A stretch of DNA of 64,000 nt from CAYUQT01 sp964446835 (GCA_964446835.1 CAYUQT010000041.1:20842-84841), one strand, 5' to 3'; positions 44,564-54,217 are shown, counted from the first letter of the stretch. Notes: generated by a model from the letters alone, not told the origin. Program-made: numbers and translations.

Positions 44564-45535
44564 ATGCACGATCACGCACCTCGACGGCGACACGCGCGAA
44601 GGAGACCTTGTCCGGAGACACTGCCTGATCACGCGAATTGCCACAACTACGGACAGGCCTATTGCCCTGCCGTTCTGCTCCTGGTGGCGGCGTTGACCGT
44701 CCTTGCCCCTGGTGCGGAGCCGACGGACAAGGGATTCCAGCCCGGTAGAGATGGATGGCTGTCGCTCTTCGACGGCTCAGACCTCGACCGTTGGACACCG
44801 GCAAAGGGATCCGATTGGGCTCTCAAGGAGGGCCTGCTGGGCGGAACGAAAGGCGAGATATTCAACTACTGGCACTGGGCCGATTTCGAGCTGATCGCTG
44901 TCTGCCGGGGAAGCGGGGCGATATGCTTCCGGGTAGCGGCAACCCCCTTACCGGTTCAGGCGGGGTATCGCCTTTCGGTCGTTGACGGCACCCTGATCGG
45001 ATCGCAGGGTCACATCATCACCCAAGGCAGCGGTTCGCCGACCAAGGACTGGCGAGAGATCCGCCTGTTGGTCACGAAGGACCGGTTCACCGTCCAGTTC
45101 GACGGCATGAGGGTCGCCGAGGGCAATGATACGGCCTGCCGGGGCATGGGCAAGATCGGGTTGATGGCCGACGGGAAAACGTTTCAGGTCAGGCTGATTC
45201 GCATCCGTCCCCTGAATCGGGAGAAGCACGCGGCCGTCCCGTCATCCAATTCATCGTGCTACGTATGCCACGTGAACTTCGAGGAGGAGGTCATCTCGAA
45301 GACCCATGCATCCAAGGAGATCGAATGCTCCAAATGTCACGGCCCGTCGTTTGACCACCGCTCCGACGAGGCGAACGTGACGGCCCCCGATGTGATGTTC
45401 ATCCGAGGTGAGGTCGACGCGGCATGCCTGCATTGCCACGAGCGGCATGAGCCCAAGAAGCCCAAGGAAAAGAGGACCATCCCGAAGAAGCCCGTCTGCA
45501 CCGACTGCCACGGCAACCATCGGTCATCGAACTGA
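44564..45535 (+). CDS. DUF1080 domain fused to a tetraheme cytochrome c domain
   Basis: A 323-residue protein with a signal-like hydrophobic stretch near 35-50, a DUF1080 jelly-roll (about 60-215; LSLFDGSDLDRWTPAKG, WALKEGLLGG, FELIAVCRG, IGLMADGKTFQVRLIRIR) and a C-terminal segment with four heme motifs: CYVCH (232-236), CSKCH (255-259), CLHCH (288-292) and CTDCH (312-316). Nearby His residues (for example 248) could be distal ligands. Family knowledge links DUF1080 to sugar oxidation and CXXCH tetrads to periplasmic electron transfer. It follows the AKR-like gene by 11 bp, so both may act in the periplasm. The link between them is inferred. Confidence 0.92.
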   Translation: MHDHAPRRRHARRRPCPETLPDHANCHNYGQAYCPAVLLLVAALTVLAPGAEPTDKGFQPGRDGWLSLFDGSDLDRWTPAKGSDWALKEGLLGGTKGEIFNYWHWADFELIAVCRGSGAICFRVAATPLPVQAGYRLSVVDGTLIGSQGHIITQGSGSPTKDWREIRLLVTKDRFTVQFDGMRVAEGNDTACRGMGKIGLMADGKTFQVRLIRIRPLNREKHAAVPSSNSSCYVCHVNFEEEVISKTHASKEIECSKCHGPSFDHRSDEANVTAPDVMFIRGEVDAACLHCHERHEPKKPKEKRTIPKKPVCTDCHGNHRSSN

Positions 45536-45573
45536 ACCGCACCGGCCCCGTGCGGGCGCGTTGGCGGTCTCCT

Positions 45574-46257
45574 TCAATCATGTTGTATCTCTTCCCACAA
45601 CGTCTTGTTGAAGGGCGCGTGTCTCGATGGGCAGTTCTCTCTGTGACAGACCTCGCAACTGCGAAAATCCGTCTCCGTTGGAAACAGAATGCCCGACGTC
45701 GTCTTGTTCGGCACCATCAGGAACGATTCCGTCAGCCTGACACCGATCGCCTCTTCGACATCACCCAGAAGAGCGAACAACCCTTGTTGCTGTTCAATGG
45801 GCCAGACCGTCGCGTCACCGGAACCCGGTCTCATGATGGCCGTCTTGCCAAGACGAAACTTGCGATGTAGATGATCGCCGAGGTATCTGTTTGCGGCGAT
45901 AAGCAGTTGGCCTTTGATGAGATCCCACCAGAATCCCTTCAGCAGGTCCCCTTCAGAGGCGAAGGCTTCATCCATCTCGCGCCCGCACGTCGCCACCATG
46001 GCAAAGACACGTTCGACGGATTCCAGGTTTCGGGCCAGTGTTCGACTCGCGAACGAAACACCGGCAATCCGAACCGCATCACCGTCCCTGGACTCGACAA
46101 AGGACACGGTGTAGGCCGCCTTAGGCTTGCCGATCTGCAGCGCCAGTTCAACGAGAGACTCCAGTTCGGCGGCGTCACTTGATCCTGCCTCAACATGAGA
46201 CTCCACGCATAGCGAAGCGGCATTCAAAGAGAAGGGGATATCGGTGAGCGTCTGCAT
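45574..46257 (-). CDS. MetH-activation-domain-like protein
   Basis: A 227-residue protein similar to the vitamin-B12-dependent methionine synthase activation (AdoMet-binding) domain. It has VFAMVATCGREMDEAF, GDHLHRKFRLGKTAIMRPGSG, GLFALLGDVEEAIGVRLTESFLMVP and FPTETDF in place of the MetH signature near the end. It closes with a C-x2-C-x4-C cluster (201, 204, 209) that might hold metal or an Fe-S cluster. There is no corrinoid-binding domain and no methionine synthase nearby. Such stand-alone proteins often reactivate corrinoid methyltransferases, which could tie it to the URO-D-like genes. AAGGAG precedes the ATG. Convergent with the cytochrome gene. Confidence 0.8.
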   Translation of the reverse strand: MQTLTDIPFSLNAASLCVESHVEAGSSDAAELESLVELALQIGKPKAAYTVSFVESRDGDAVRIAGVSFASRTLARNLESVERVFAMVATCGREMDEAFASEGDLLKGFWWDLIKGQLLIAANRYLGDHLHRKFRLGKTAIMRPGSGDATVWPIEQQQGLFALLGDVEEAIGVRLTESFLMVPNKTTSGILFPTETDFRSCEVCHRENCPSRHAPFNKTLWEEIQHD

Positions 46258-46293
46258 GGAATCTCCTTCGGGGTCGTTTGCGCCCGTCGTCGG

Positions 46294-47757
46294 TCACTTC
46301 AATTCCGCAAACATCTCCAGCAGGGTGCTGACGATCTTCGTCGAGGCCTGCACCTCCACCTTGTTCGTGCCAAGCCACGTTTCGTAGCCGCCCAGTTGGT
46401 GCTGTTCGGGGGTGGGCAGGTAGCCGTAGCCGCCGTTGGCCAATTCCATGGTGAATGTGGGCTTGAAGGGGCTGCGGGCCTTCAATTCCAGGCCCGTTTC
46501 CGAAAAGGTTTCAAAAGGAATCGTCGCGATGCCCAACTCACCGATCCGAACCGCCTGCAGGATGATGCGAACCGTGTCGGGAAACTCCTGTTGCAGGATC
46601 GCCCTTTGGGCGTACACCCGCTCGTGAGGGAACTTGTCGGGCCGCTCCGGTTCGGCAAGCAACTGCTTGCAGCGGGCAAGTTGCTCAGGCGTGGGCTTGC
46701 GGATTGCCAACTCCAGCTCTCGCTGTCGCATCGACAGCGGCACCCAGTTGTGCCATCTGAGATTCCGGTACTGCCCATAGACGGCCTCGGCGCACTCATT
46801 GGCAACGAAACGCATCTGCTCGTAAGGCTTCTTCGGGGGCCGCGGCACGGCGTAGTTGTTGTTGTTGATGTTACCACTGGTGCCGTTGCTCATCGCCCCG
46901 ACAAAGGGCGGATCCAGCCGATCGGCCTGAAGCAACTGCTGGATGCGATCGGCAAACATGCCATAGTAGTCGGCCGAGAGGTGCTTCGGTCCGGTCCCGC
47001 CCACGTAGTGCAGCGAGTAGTTGGCCAGCAGCCCCAACGGGCGGCCGTCTGCCCTTTCCAGTGCGATGAAGGCGATTTGCGGGTCGACCGGCCCGGCCGG
47101 TTTGAGCAGATTCGGGACATGGCCGGGATTCATCTTCGCCCGATCCGGCTCACCGAAGGGATTGAACAGCTTCGTCTCCGGCTGCATCAGCCAGCGGCGA
47201 CAGAACACGTGGTCGGGCTGGTCCACCACGCCCCACGCAATCCGCGCCGGCTGGAGGTTGTAGATCGCACAGCGAACCCCGTCCGCGATGCGATGTGCCA
47301 CAAACCGCCCATACTCGGCGGATTCCTTGTCCGACTTCCGTAGATCGGCGCGAACCGACGAATGCGTGTGGGTGGAGGACATCAGCATCCGGTCCATGGG
47401 CAGGCCGGTTGCCTCGTGCACCTGCCGCTTCGCCTCGTCCAACACCTCGCGGCTGATGTGCAGATTGTCGCTGACGACAAGGGCGATCCGCGTCGAACCA
47501 TCATCGAGAACGAAGCATCGGGCGTGTAATTCGTCGTGGACGTATTCGGCGGGCGGGGGCGTGCCGAAGTTGCCGATCAGCCCATCACCGAGCCATGGTG
47601 TGATGTTGGTGGTAGCCGCTCCGGCCCGGAACTGCTTCTTCTCCGACGGTACAGCCGCTTCCGCCATGAGCGGCATGCAGGTGACTCCACACAGCACAAC
47701 ACCGATGCACCAGAACAGGAAGCGGAAGCAAGACGACCGGGCGTCATCACGGGACAT
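46294..47757 (-). CDS. Neutral/alkaline ceramidase-like secreted hydrolase
   Basis: About 487 residues, exported (CIGVVLCGVTCMPLMAEAA signal). It has the neutral-ceramidase N-terminal fold: FRAGAATTNITPWLG, HDELHARCFVLDDG, LVVSDNLHISREV, a SSTHTHSSV motif that would carry zinc ligands, and SLHYVGGTG. The C-terminal half is shorter than in animal ceramidases. The ATG at 47757 is chosen because GGAG is 8 nt upstream; the frame is open further up. In Planctomycetota this group is common and its substrate is unproven; lipid or amide hydrolysis is the family inference. Confidence 0.83.
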   Translation of the reverse strand: MSRDDARSSCFRFLFWCIGVVLCGVTCMPLMAEAAVPSEKKQFRAGAATTNITPWLGDGLIGNFGTPPPAEYVHDELHARCFVLDDGSTRIALVVSDNLHISREVLDEAKRQVHEATGLPMDRMLMSSTHTHSSVRADLRKSDKESAEYGRFVAHRIADGVRCAIYNLQPARIAWGVVDQPDHVFCRRWLMQPETKLFNPFGEPDRAKMNPGHVPNLLKPAGPVDPQIAFIALERADGRPLGLLANYSLHYVGGTGPKHLSADYYGMFADRIQQLLQADRLDPPFVGAMSNGTSGNINNNNYAVPRPPKKPYEQMRFVANECAEAVYGQYRNLRWHNWVPLSMRQRELELAIRKPTPEQLARCKQLLAEPERPDKFPHERVYAQRAILQQEFPDTVRIILQAVRIGELGIATIPFETFSETGLELKARSPFKPTFTMELANGGYGYLPTPEQHQLGGYETWLGTNKVEVQASTKIVSTLLEMFAELK

Positions 47758-47897
47758 GATCTTTCTCCATGCGGCCGCAACACGATAGAACCCCCTCACT
47801 GTGCGGAACCACCGAACGGTTGTCAACCGTGGACCGCCTTATCGTTCGATCCAGACCGCGCCGCGTCGTGCAGCCACTCTTGGGGGGTGGAATCCGG

Positions 47898-48653
47898 CTA
47901 TCCGGTGTTCCCGATCAATGATTCACGGATTCGGGAAGCCCGTTCGCGAAGCCCAAGAATAGCCTCTCTGACCTCGGCCATGAGGTCTTCCTTGTTGTCG
48001 AGCGTGTACCGATCCGTGGCGATGGGGTCTCCGATGACCACGACCACGGGCCCCCTGTCCCCCAGAAGCCACCCCGATGAGTGCACCTCGCGCGTACCGG
48101 CGATGCCCACCGGAACGATTGGCACACCTCCCAGAATGGCGATCACGAAGCCGCCCTTCTTGAACGGCAAGAGGTCTCGTGTTCTGGCGCGGGTTCCCTC
48201 GGGAAAGACGAAGACCACCTTTCCCTTTGCGATATCGGCGGCAGCCCGTTCAACGCTGCGCCGGGCCTTGGCGCTGTCCCCGCGGTTGATGGAAACATGC
48301 CCCATGAAGTGGAGCGCCGTACCGAAAATAGGAAAGTAGAAGAGCGTGTGCTTCGTTAGGAATCGAAGCGGGACCTGCTTCGTAATCGATATGAACGTCG
48401 GCGGATCGAAATGACTCTCATGGTTGGACATCAGCACCGCGCTTCGCAGGGCGGTGAGTTTCTCCATCCCTTCAACCGTCACACCGGTGACGCCCCCCAT
48501 GCGAATCAGCATCCAGGCCCACAGTCTGGAAACGGGCCACCACACTCGGCCTTTGCGATCACCCAGGAGCGGAGCCACGATGCAAATGATGCCGAGCACG
48601 GATGTGACGCTGACAACATACAGGTAACAAAGGACGGTACGTATATACATCAT
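47898..48653 (-). CDS. plsC: 1-acyl-sn-glycerol-3-phosphate acyltransferase
   Basis: A 251-residue membrane acyltransferase. The N-terminal membrane segments (VLCYLYVVSVTSVLGIICIVAPLLG) precede the catalytic motif NHESHFD (NHx4D) and the substrate-binding motif FPEGTRAR; SINRGD and PIVPVGIAG-type motifs also fit. It would make phosphatidic acid at the inner membrane. Two ATGs (48653, 48650) are both possible. Divergent or unlinked to the ceramidase-like gene in function; the pair may reflect lipid metabolism. Confidence 0.93.
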   Translation of the reverse strand: MMYIRTVLCYLYVVSVTSVLGIICIVAPLLGDRKGRVWWPVSRLWAWMLIRMGGVTGVTVEGMEKLTALRSAVLMSNHESHFDPPTFISITKQVPLRFLTKHTLFYFPIFGTALHFMGHVSINRGDSAKARRSVERAAADIAKGKVVFVFPEGTRARTRDLLPFKKGGFVIAILGGVPIVPVGIAGTREVHSSGWLLGDRGPVVVVIGDPIATDRYTLDNKEDLMAEVREAILGLRERASRIRESLIGNTG

Positions 48654-48805
48654 AACGGACGCCGAATCGTCTCTATGAGATCAGGGCACCTCTATGGGAT
48701 GAGGCTCTCAGATGTGCACACACAAATACCTGATCCAGCATTCGATTCCCCACGACGCGGCGGCGAATCGCCGGACATCGGGGTCCCATCTCTGCTTGAG
48801 CCTGC

Positions 48806-49522
48806 CTATCTCACCTTCCTGAGCCCGTACGGAGGAGCGGCGTTCGTGAACGTCATCGCCGATACCTTGACCTTCACAGGCTCGAATTCAATACCTTCCT
48901 TATGAGCGAACAGTGTGTATTCCCCGGGCGGCACATTCACATAGCAGATGCCGCCGTCGCGGGTTGTCTCCGTTAAGCCCCTTGTCGGAAGCGTCTTCTC
49001 ATTGAAGTATATCGGCCCGCACGCCTCAGGCAGTCTCGGCTCAATCGTAACCGTACAACCGGGCTCGCCCGGAAACCCCAGATTCGTGAATGTCTTGGGG
49101 TCTCTTGTAATGATGGTTGAGGCAATGTGGCCCTTTGACGGATCCGGCTGAGTCTTGCTGATGACGCACATCACATGGAAGGCCAGATGGTCTGGGACCT
49201 GAAAGCTCATCTGCTTCATGTCTTCCCCGGCCATCGTGAACGTCTGTGTCCGCGTCGTCCTGTACGAGGGGTGCGCCAGACACAACGTGAACTTCATGCC
49301 GGCCTTGAGGCCGCTGAATGAATATCTCCCACACTCATCTGTAATCGTGAAGTAGCCCGGGTATTCCAGGATGGTGACCAACGCCCGTTTGATCGGTTGT
49401 GTCACCTGATAGGTAACGGCCCAGGCATTGCCGCTGACACTCAATCCGCCCATCCCCAGGTCATTGTTGGGCTGGCAGCCGGGAAAGATGAAGGACGCCG
49501 TCAGGAAGAGAACAGATAGCAT
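48806..49522 (-). CDS. Lipoprotein with carboxypeptidase-regulatory-like domain
   Basis: A 238-residue predicted lipoprotein: a hydrophobic signal MLSVLFLTASFIFPGC with the likely lipidated Cys16. It then has two beta-rich parts that read like carboxypeptidase regulatory-like (Cna-B type) domains, each with a YxFSGLKAGMKFTL or GGICYVNVPPGEYTL turn. No catalytic residues. A surface or periplasmic binding/scaffold role is possible but not shown. AGAGGG precedes the ATG. No clear operon partner. Confidence 0.75.
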   Translation of the reverse strand: MLSVLFLTASFIFPGCQPNNDLGMGGLSVSGNAWAVTYQVTQPIKRALVTILEYPGYFTITDECGRYSFSGLKAGMKFTLCLAHPSYRTTRTQTFTMAGEDMKQMSFQVPDHLAFHVMCVISKTQPDPSKGHIASTIITRDPKTFTNLGFPGEPGCTVTIEPRLPEACGPIYFNEKTLPTRGLTETTRDGGICYVNVPPGEYTLFAHKEGIEFEPVKVKVSAMTFTNAAPPYGLRKVR

Positions 49523-49825
49523 ATTAGCCCTCTGAAACGCCTATTCCCGGCGTCGCGAGTCCACTCTGACTTCTGACCGTCTCACGGGTTGACGCCGCCC
49601 CGGGAACTACCCCCAGGAGAATCCAGAGAGAATGTGACACGCTGCCATGGCTATGTCAAGAACCGGATTCTGACAGCGTGGCAGCGAATGCTCCCATGGG
49701 ATCCTGTAGCCCGCCAGGCCGGCTTGTGGCCCATGATCACGCCTGATACGCTCGTGTCGGCACTCATCACATATCGAGAATCCGGTTGGGTTTGCCTGAT
49801 CAACCGCGAGCATGGAGATCGTCAG
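49523..49825. other. 303-bp gap upstream of the small secreted protein gene
   Basis: No gene supported. It holds an 8-bp inverted repeat CGCTGCCA/TGGCAGCG (49640-49647 with 49679-49686) and no clear promoter. Confidence 0.45.
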
Positions 49826-50308
49826 ATGCGGGCGTTGCTAGCGTTTGCTTTGGGTATGTTTGTGAGTCTGGCCTGGGCAGCGCAGTCCGGCCGGCCTGGA
49901 ACCAACGAACAGAAGAACCTGACGTATTGCGGCCTCCGGCACGTCGCCGATGGCAGGCTCGCGACCGACCTGACCATTCGAAAGGGCTCGGCCTACTCCA
50001 CAACGATCGAATTCCCCGGCGCCAACCGGCTCGGCATCAAGAGGACATGGGCCTGTTGGGTCTTCCCGGAGGACACCTGGGGCATCGACGGAGATTCGCT
50101 GATCGAGCTCTACGTGGACGACGTCAAACTCACGCAGTTCACTGTGGCAAAGGGCCAGTGGAAAGTGGCCATCCAGTCGCTGGCGGAACACATCACGGAT
50201 CGTGTTAAGGATGCCGCCAGATCGTACAAGGTTACGTTGAAGAACGCCGGGGGCCACGACGTCTTCATCCGCGAACTGTGGATTCGATGGCTGGTCCTGC
50301 CAGATTGA
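49826..50308 (+). CDS. Small secreted protein of unknown function
   Basis: A 160-residue exported protein (signal MRALLAFALGMFVSLAWA). It has no family I recognise. The mature part is beta-rich with conserved-looking aromatic pieces (YCGLRHVADG, TIEFPGANRLG, WACWVFPEDTWG, IELYVDDVKLTQF, VFIRELWIRWLV). The upstream stretch contains an ATG and a GGAG placed as in the following GH32 gene. The start at 49826 follows GGAG at a 9-nt distance. It might bind a carbohydrate, given the neighbours, but nothing shows this. Confidence 0.6.
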   Translation: MRALLAFALGMFVSLAWAAQSGRPGTNEQKNLTYCGLRHVADGRLATDLTIRKGSAYSTTIEFPGANRLGIKRTWACWVFPEDTWGIDGDSLIELYVDDVKLTQFTVAKGQWKVAIQSLAEHITDRVKDAARSYKVTLKNAGGHDVFIRELWIRWLVLPD

Positions 50309-50407
50309 GGGGAGAATGAGATACGGCGTCCGCGGTTGTTGCATGATCGAGCGCGGAAGGAAGTAGCGCTCCGGATAGGGTACGTTTCGGCATGAATGGA
50401 GATTGTC

Positions 50408-52717
50408 ATGTTCGCGCGAATCGTCTGTCTTTGGGTTCTTGTGCCCGCGATGCTGGCTGGGATTCTGGGGCCGCGTACCGAGGTCTGTCGGGCCGAAGAC
50501 GGCGGGAAGGCGCCGCTTGGCGACAAGACGCTGGTCGTGTGGGCCTCGCCGTTGAATCTGTCGCAGCGAGGTGGGAGCGCGCTCACCGTCAATGACACGA
50601 CCATCGATCGTTTTGACGGAATCGTGTTCGGCGAGATCGCACCGAAAGTGTGGATGCCGGGCAGCAACGGTTACAGTCGCACGACCAAGGCGCAGGCCGA
50701 CTGGCCGAAGGAAACGGTCGGCCCGGGCGAGTTCGTACACATCGCGATCGTCTATCAAGGGCGAGAGATCACGATCTATCGCAACGGAAAGCCGTATGCG
50801 AAGTACAAAGCGGAGTGCGAACCGTATGTCTTCGGTGCGCAGACGGCCATCCTCTTCGGCCCGCGTCATCTCATGAAAGGCGTCGATGGCTTCTTCGGAC
50901 GCATTCGCGACGCTCGGGTGTACGACCGGCCGCTCGATCAGGCGACGATCGCCGCAATGCAGCCGGGCAAGCCGGTGGACGGCGTCGCCCCATGGGCATG
51001 GTGGGACTTCGCCGGCACGGGAACGTACGACAGGGCCGGGCGCTTCAACCGGGTGACGATCTCCGGCGGCGCGAAGATCGAGGACGGATGCCTGGTCCTG
51101 AACGGCCTTCGCCCATCGATGCTGGCCGTGATCGAGCGAGGGGAGGGCTCGGCTGAAATCCCGACATCCTGGTCGAAGGGCGATCCCGTTCCCGCATCGG
51201 TCGTGCAGTCGACGCGGCTGCTCCGCGAAAAGCTGCTGGCCGATCCGTATCGGCCGGGCTATCACTTCTGCGTCCCCGAGGATAAGGGGCTGCCGGGCGA
51301 CTCGAACGGGGCCTTCTATGCGAACGGACGCTACCACCTCATGTATCTGTACAACCGCAGCGGCAGCGGCTTCTGCTGGGGGCACATCTCCAGCAAGGAC
51401 CTGATCCACTGGCGGCATCACCCCGACGCCATCGGTCCGGGAAACGGCGACGAGGGTTGCTTCAGCGGCGGCGGCTTCGTCGACGACGATGGGACGGCAT
51501 ACCTCTCATACTGGATGCTGTGGGGCGATAAGGGGATCGGCCTGGCCAGAAGCCGTGATCGGCACTACGACACGTGGCAGAAATCGGATGCCAACCCGGT
51601 CATCAAGTCCACCGAATGGGGCATCACAGAGACCAAAGGCGCAGACGGCAAGCCGCTGATCTTGGGCTCGGCCGATCCGACAAATGTCTGGAAGAAGGAT
51701 GGGAAGTACTACATCCTCACGGGCAATCTGCTCGTGCTGAACAAGTACGGTCGGAAACCCGATTCGCCCAAGCCGTTCAGGGGCGATCACCTGTATCTGT
51801 TCGAATCGCAGGACCTCAAGGGCTGGGCCTACAAGGGCGAGTTCTACGAGCGGGACCCGAACTGGACGGATGACAGCGAGGACAACATGTGCCCGAGCTT
51901 CCTGCCCCTGCCGAACAGCCCGAACGGCGGCGAGCCGAGCGGCAAGCATCTGTTGCTGTTCATCAGCCACAACAAGGGATGCCAGTACTACGTCGGCAAC
52001 TACGACATGAAGGGCGACAAGTTCATCCCAACCCGCCACGGCCGCATGACCTGGGTGGACAACACGTACTTCGCGCCCGAGGCACTGATCGACGGCAAGG
52101 GTCGGCAGATCATGTGGACGTGGCTGACGGACAACCCCAAGGGAGAAGACGCGAAGGGGTGGTCCGGGGTCTACGGCCTGCCGCGGTCGCTGTGGCTCGG
52201 TAAAGACGGCACGCTTCGGATGCAGCCGGTGAACGATCTCGAGATGCTTCGTTGCCAGGAGAAGACGTGGAACGACGTCACACTGGCCGATGGCGAGACC
52301 AAGACGCTCCAGAGCGTTATTGGCGATTCATGCGAACTGGAGATCACGATCGAATCGACCCCCGCAAAGCGCTGCGGCGTGAAGGTCCGTGCCTCGGCGG
52401 GCGGCGAGGAAGAGACGCCTTTATACTACGACGCCGAGGCGAAACAACTCGTGTTCGACTCGACCCGCAGCGGTGTCGACGGACGTCGTACGGTCGAGCG
52501 GGCGCCGTTTGCGCCGCCGGACGGCGAGCCTCTGAAACTGCGCGTGTTCGTGGACAAGTCGATCGTCGAGGTCTACGCGAACGATCGTCAGGCGATCTGC
52601 CGCCGGGTCTATCCGGGTCGTCCTGACAGCCTCAATATTGTTCTGTTCGGAGTGGGTGGAACGACGAAGTTCGGCTGCGTAAGGACTTGGGAGATGATGC
52701 CGGCAAATCCCTATTGA
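50408..52717 (+). CDS. Secreted GH32-like protein with N-terminal LamG-like domain
   Basis: About 769 residues: signal (MFARIVCLWVLVPAMLAGIL), a LamG/concanavalin-like domain (about 50-225; FVHIAIVYQGREITIYRNGKPYAKY, DGFFGRIRDARVYDRPLD), a five-bladed propeller, and a C-terminal beta-sandwich (VDKSIVEVYANDRQAICRRVYP). GH32 landmarks appear as GDSNGAFYANGRYHLMY (nucleophile region), HWRHHPDAIGP, GCFSGGGF, and LGSADPTNVW (the RDP position reads ADP). The ECP acid/base motif reads NMCPSF, so its Glu is missing by eye. The start at 50408 is preferred because GGAG is close upstream. Fructan or other activity is not assured. Confidence 0.83.
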   Translation: MFARIVCLWVLVPAMLAGILGPRTEVCRAEDGGKAPLGDKTLVVWASPLNLSQRGGSALTVNDTTIDRFDGIVFGEIAPKVWMPGSNGYSRTTKAQADWPKETVGPGEFVHIAIVYQGREITIYRNGKPYAKYKAECEPYVFGAQTAILFGPRHLMKGVDGFFGRIRDARVYDRPLDQATIAAMQPGKPVDGVAPWAWWDFAGTGTYDRAGRFNRVTISGGAKIEDGCLVLNGLRPSMLAVIERGEGSAEIPTSWSKGDPVPASVVQSTRLLREKLLADPYRPGYHFCVPEDKGLPGDSNGAFYANGRYHLMYLYNRSGSGFCWGHISSKDLIHWRHHPDAIGPGNGDEGCFSGGGFVDDDGTAYLSYWMLWGDKGIGLARSRDRHYDTWQKSDANPVIKSTEWGITETKGADGKPLILGSADPTNVWKKDGKYYILTGNLLVLNKYGRKPDSPKPFRGDHLYLFESQDLKGWAYKGEFYERDPNWTDDSEDNMCPSFLPLPNSPNGGEPSGKHLLLFISHNKGCQYYVGNYDMKGDKFIPTRHGRMTWVDNTYFAPEALIDGKGRQIMWTWLTDNPKGEDAKGWSGVYGLPRSLWLGKDGTLRMQPVNDLEMLRCQEKTWNDVTLADGETKTLQSVIGDSCELEITIESTPAKRCGVKVRASAGGEEETPLYYDAEAKQLVFDSTRSGVDGRRTVERAPFAPPDGEPLKLRVFVDKSIVEVYANDRQAICRRVYPGRPDSLNIVLFGVGGTTKFGCVRTWEMMPANPY

Positions 52718-52989
52718 AGGGCAGGCTCTGGTGGCCGCCCTACTGAACACCACACGGTGTCGGCGCTTATCAGCGGGCCCTCCAATCTGTCGCCTGATGA
52801 TCGATGAGCGCGTCGAGCAAACAACGCTCGTCATGGGCCCTCCGGCAAAGGGCCGCAATGAGCCTCGCAGTGGACTACGGAATCACCCCGCACGACCTCT
52901 CAGGCCGAAACGGGCAGAATCCGCAACATCTTGGAGGCCAATACTTACGAAACAGTTCGATCGATGGAACCACTCGGAAATGCCATCAA

Positions 52990-53072
52990 TGGGCGCGGCT
53001 GGATTCGAACCAGCGAAGGCGATAGCCAACGGATTTACAGTCCGTCCCCTTTGGCCACTTGGGTACACGCCC
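52990..53072 (-). tRNA. tRNA-Tyr (GUA)
   Basis: Class II tRNA of 83 nt on the minus strand. The acceptor stem GGGCGTG pairs with CGCGCCC (one G-U pair). The anticodon loop reads CTGTAAA with anticodon GTA. A long variable arm is present, and the T-arm has the GGTTCGAATCC type sequence. The CCA end is not encoded. Confidence 0.95.
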
Positions 53073-53320
53073 AACTACAGCGATAGAGTACCTTCGAAAG
53101 GTGCAACGGTCAAGGAGTTGGCCCCAATCGTTATACGGCCTGGCAAGCCCAACAGGACGGAGAAAAGGTGAGAGCTGACGCCCACGCTCCCGGAACAGCC
53201 GCCCAACGATCAAGAGGTCCGCAGCCAAGGATGACCTGATCGGTGTGGACGCCGGCAGAACACGCGCACACGCCTCGCGGTTCGCGGAAGCAGCAAGCAT
53301 AGGTCGGGGTGCCGCCCCCC

Positions 53321-54091
53321 CTACTTCCCGTAGATCTCATCCGCCGTGGCTCGGCTCACTGCGTTGTCCTGCACACAAGACTTGTCGATCATGCTCTTGA
53401 CCCAGGGTGACCAGGGGGCGTACCGCGAGACGCCTTCCTTCAGCGCGGCGTGAAAGATGATCGTCGACTTCGCGATCTGATCCATCAAGCGGAGGTATTC
53501 ATCCTTCGTGAATGTCGCCTTGATGAATGCCTTGACGTCGGTATTGGGCGGTGGAGGCGGTCCGTTCAGCAGCCTCTGGTAGAAAGGAATCCAGACGCGT
53601 GCCCCCATCTTGTACGACTCGATCACGCCGCTGCGAAGCTTGTCCTTTCCATAGTCCAGCCACTTGGTGCTGCCTCTGGCGTTCTTCACAACATGGTCGT
53701 ACTGCGCCTGACCGATCCCATCGAGGTCGGCCTCCGGTATCACCCGGCAATCCGGATGCTTCAGAACATAGTCCAGATTAACCCGACGCAGATCGGCGTA
53801 GCGCTCGACGGTCCGATCCAGCCCGACTTCCTTGACGAGGTCGTCGACATCCGTGGTCGAGCCGGCCACCCGGCGCATCCCGCTGATATACTGCAGCTCG
53901 AACCAGCAGATGAACTCGTTGGTCAGCCTGAGCCGCAGGGATTGATCCTGCATGACAACAGGCGCACTGCTGGGAACCCGTGGCCGCTCCGGCGCGGTGG
54001 ACTTCCGGCCGATCGCCATGTAGAGGCCGCCGGCCAGAATCAGAAGCAAGGCAACCGCCGCGGCAAGCTTCTTCCACCCGTTCCTTTTCAT
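53321..54091 (-). CDS. Membrane-anchored protein of unknown function
   Basis: A 256-residue protein with an N-terminal membrane anchor (WKKLAAAVALLLILAGGLYMAIG) and a long exported alpha-helical region. I recognise no family. Helix motifs with many charged and aromatic residues (FICWFELQYISGMRR, WIPFYQRLL) are seen. The start at 54091 has GGAGAG 9 nt upstream; an ATG at 54100 is too close to it. It is followed on the same strand by the acylase gene, but 126 bp apart. No role suggested. Confidence 0.6.
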   Translation of the reverse strand: MKRNGWKKLAAAVALLLILAGGLYMAIGRKSTAPERPRVPSSAPVVMQDQSLRLRLTNEFICWFELQYISGMRRVAGSTTDVDDLVKEVGLDRTVERYADLRRVNLDYVLKHPDCRVIPEADLDGIGQAQYDHVVKNARGSTKWLDYGKDKLRSGVIESYKMGARVWIPFYQRLLNGPPPPPNTDVKAFIKATFTKDEYLRLMDQIAKSTIIFHAALKEGVSRYAPWSPWVKSMIDKSCVQDNAVSRATADEIYGK

Positions 54092-54217
54092 AACGATCAT
54101 CTCTCCACAACGTGGCTCAGGCTTGACCCGACGCAGGCGATCGATCATAGGAGCCTGCGTGAAGCAGCGGAGTCACGGCATGCTCGCGGCATCCTGAAAT
54201 CGGCGGACAGACACGGC

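Noticed and set aside
45541..45560. GC-rich hairpin between the convergent cytochrome and MetH-activation-like genes
   Set aside because: The 5-bp stem lacks a T run, so a terminator call is not supported.
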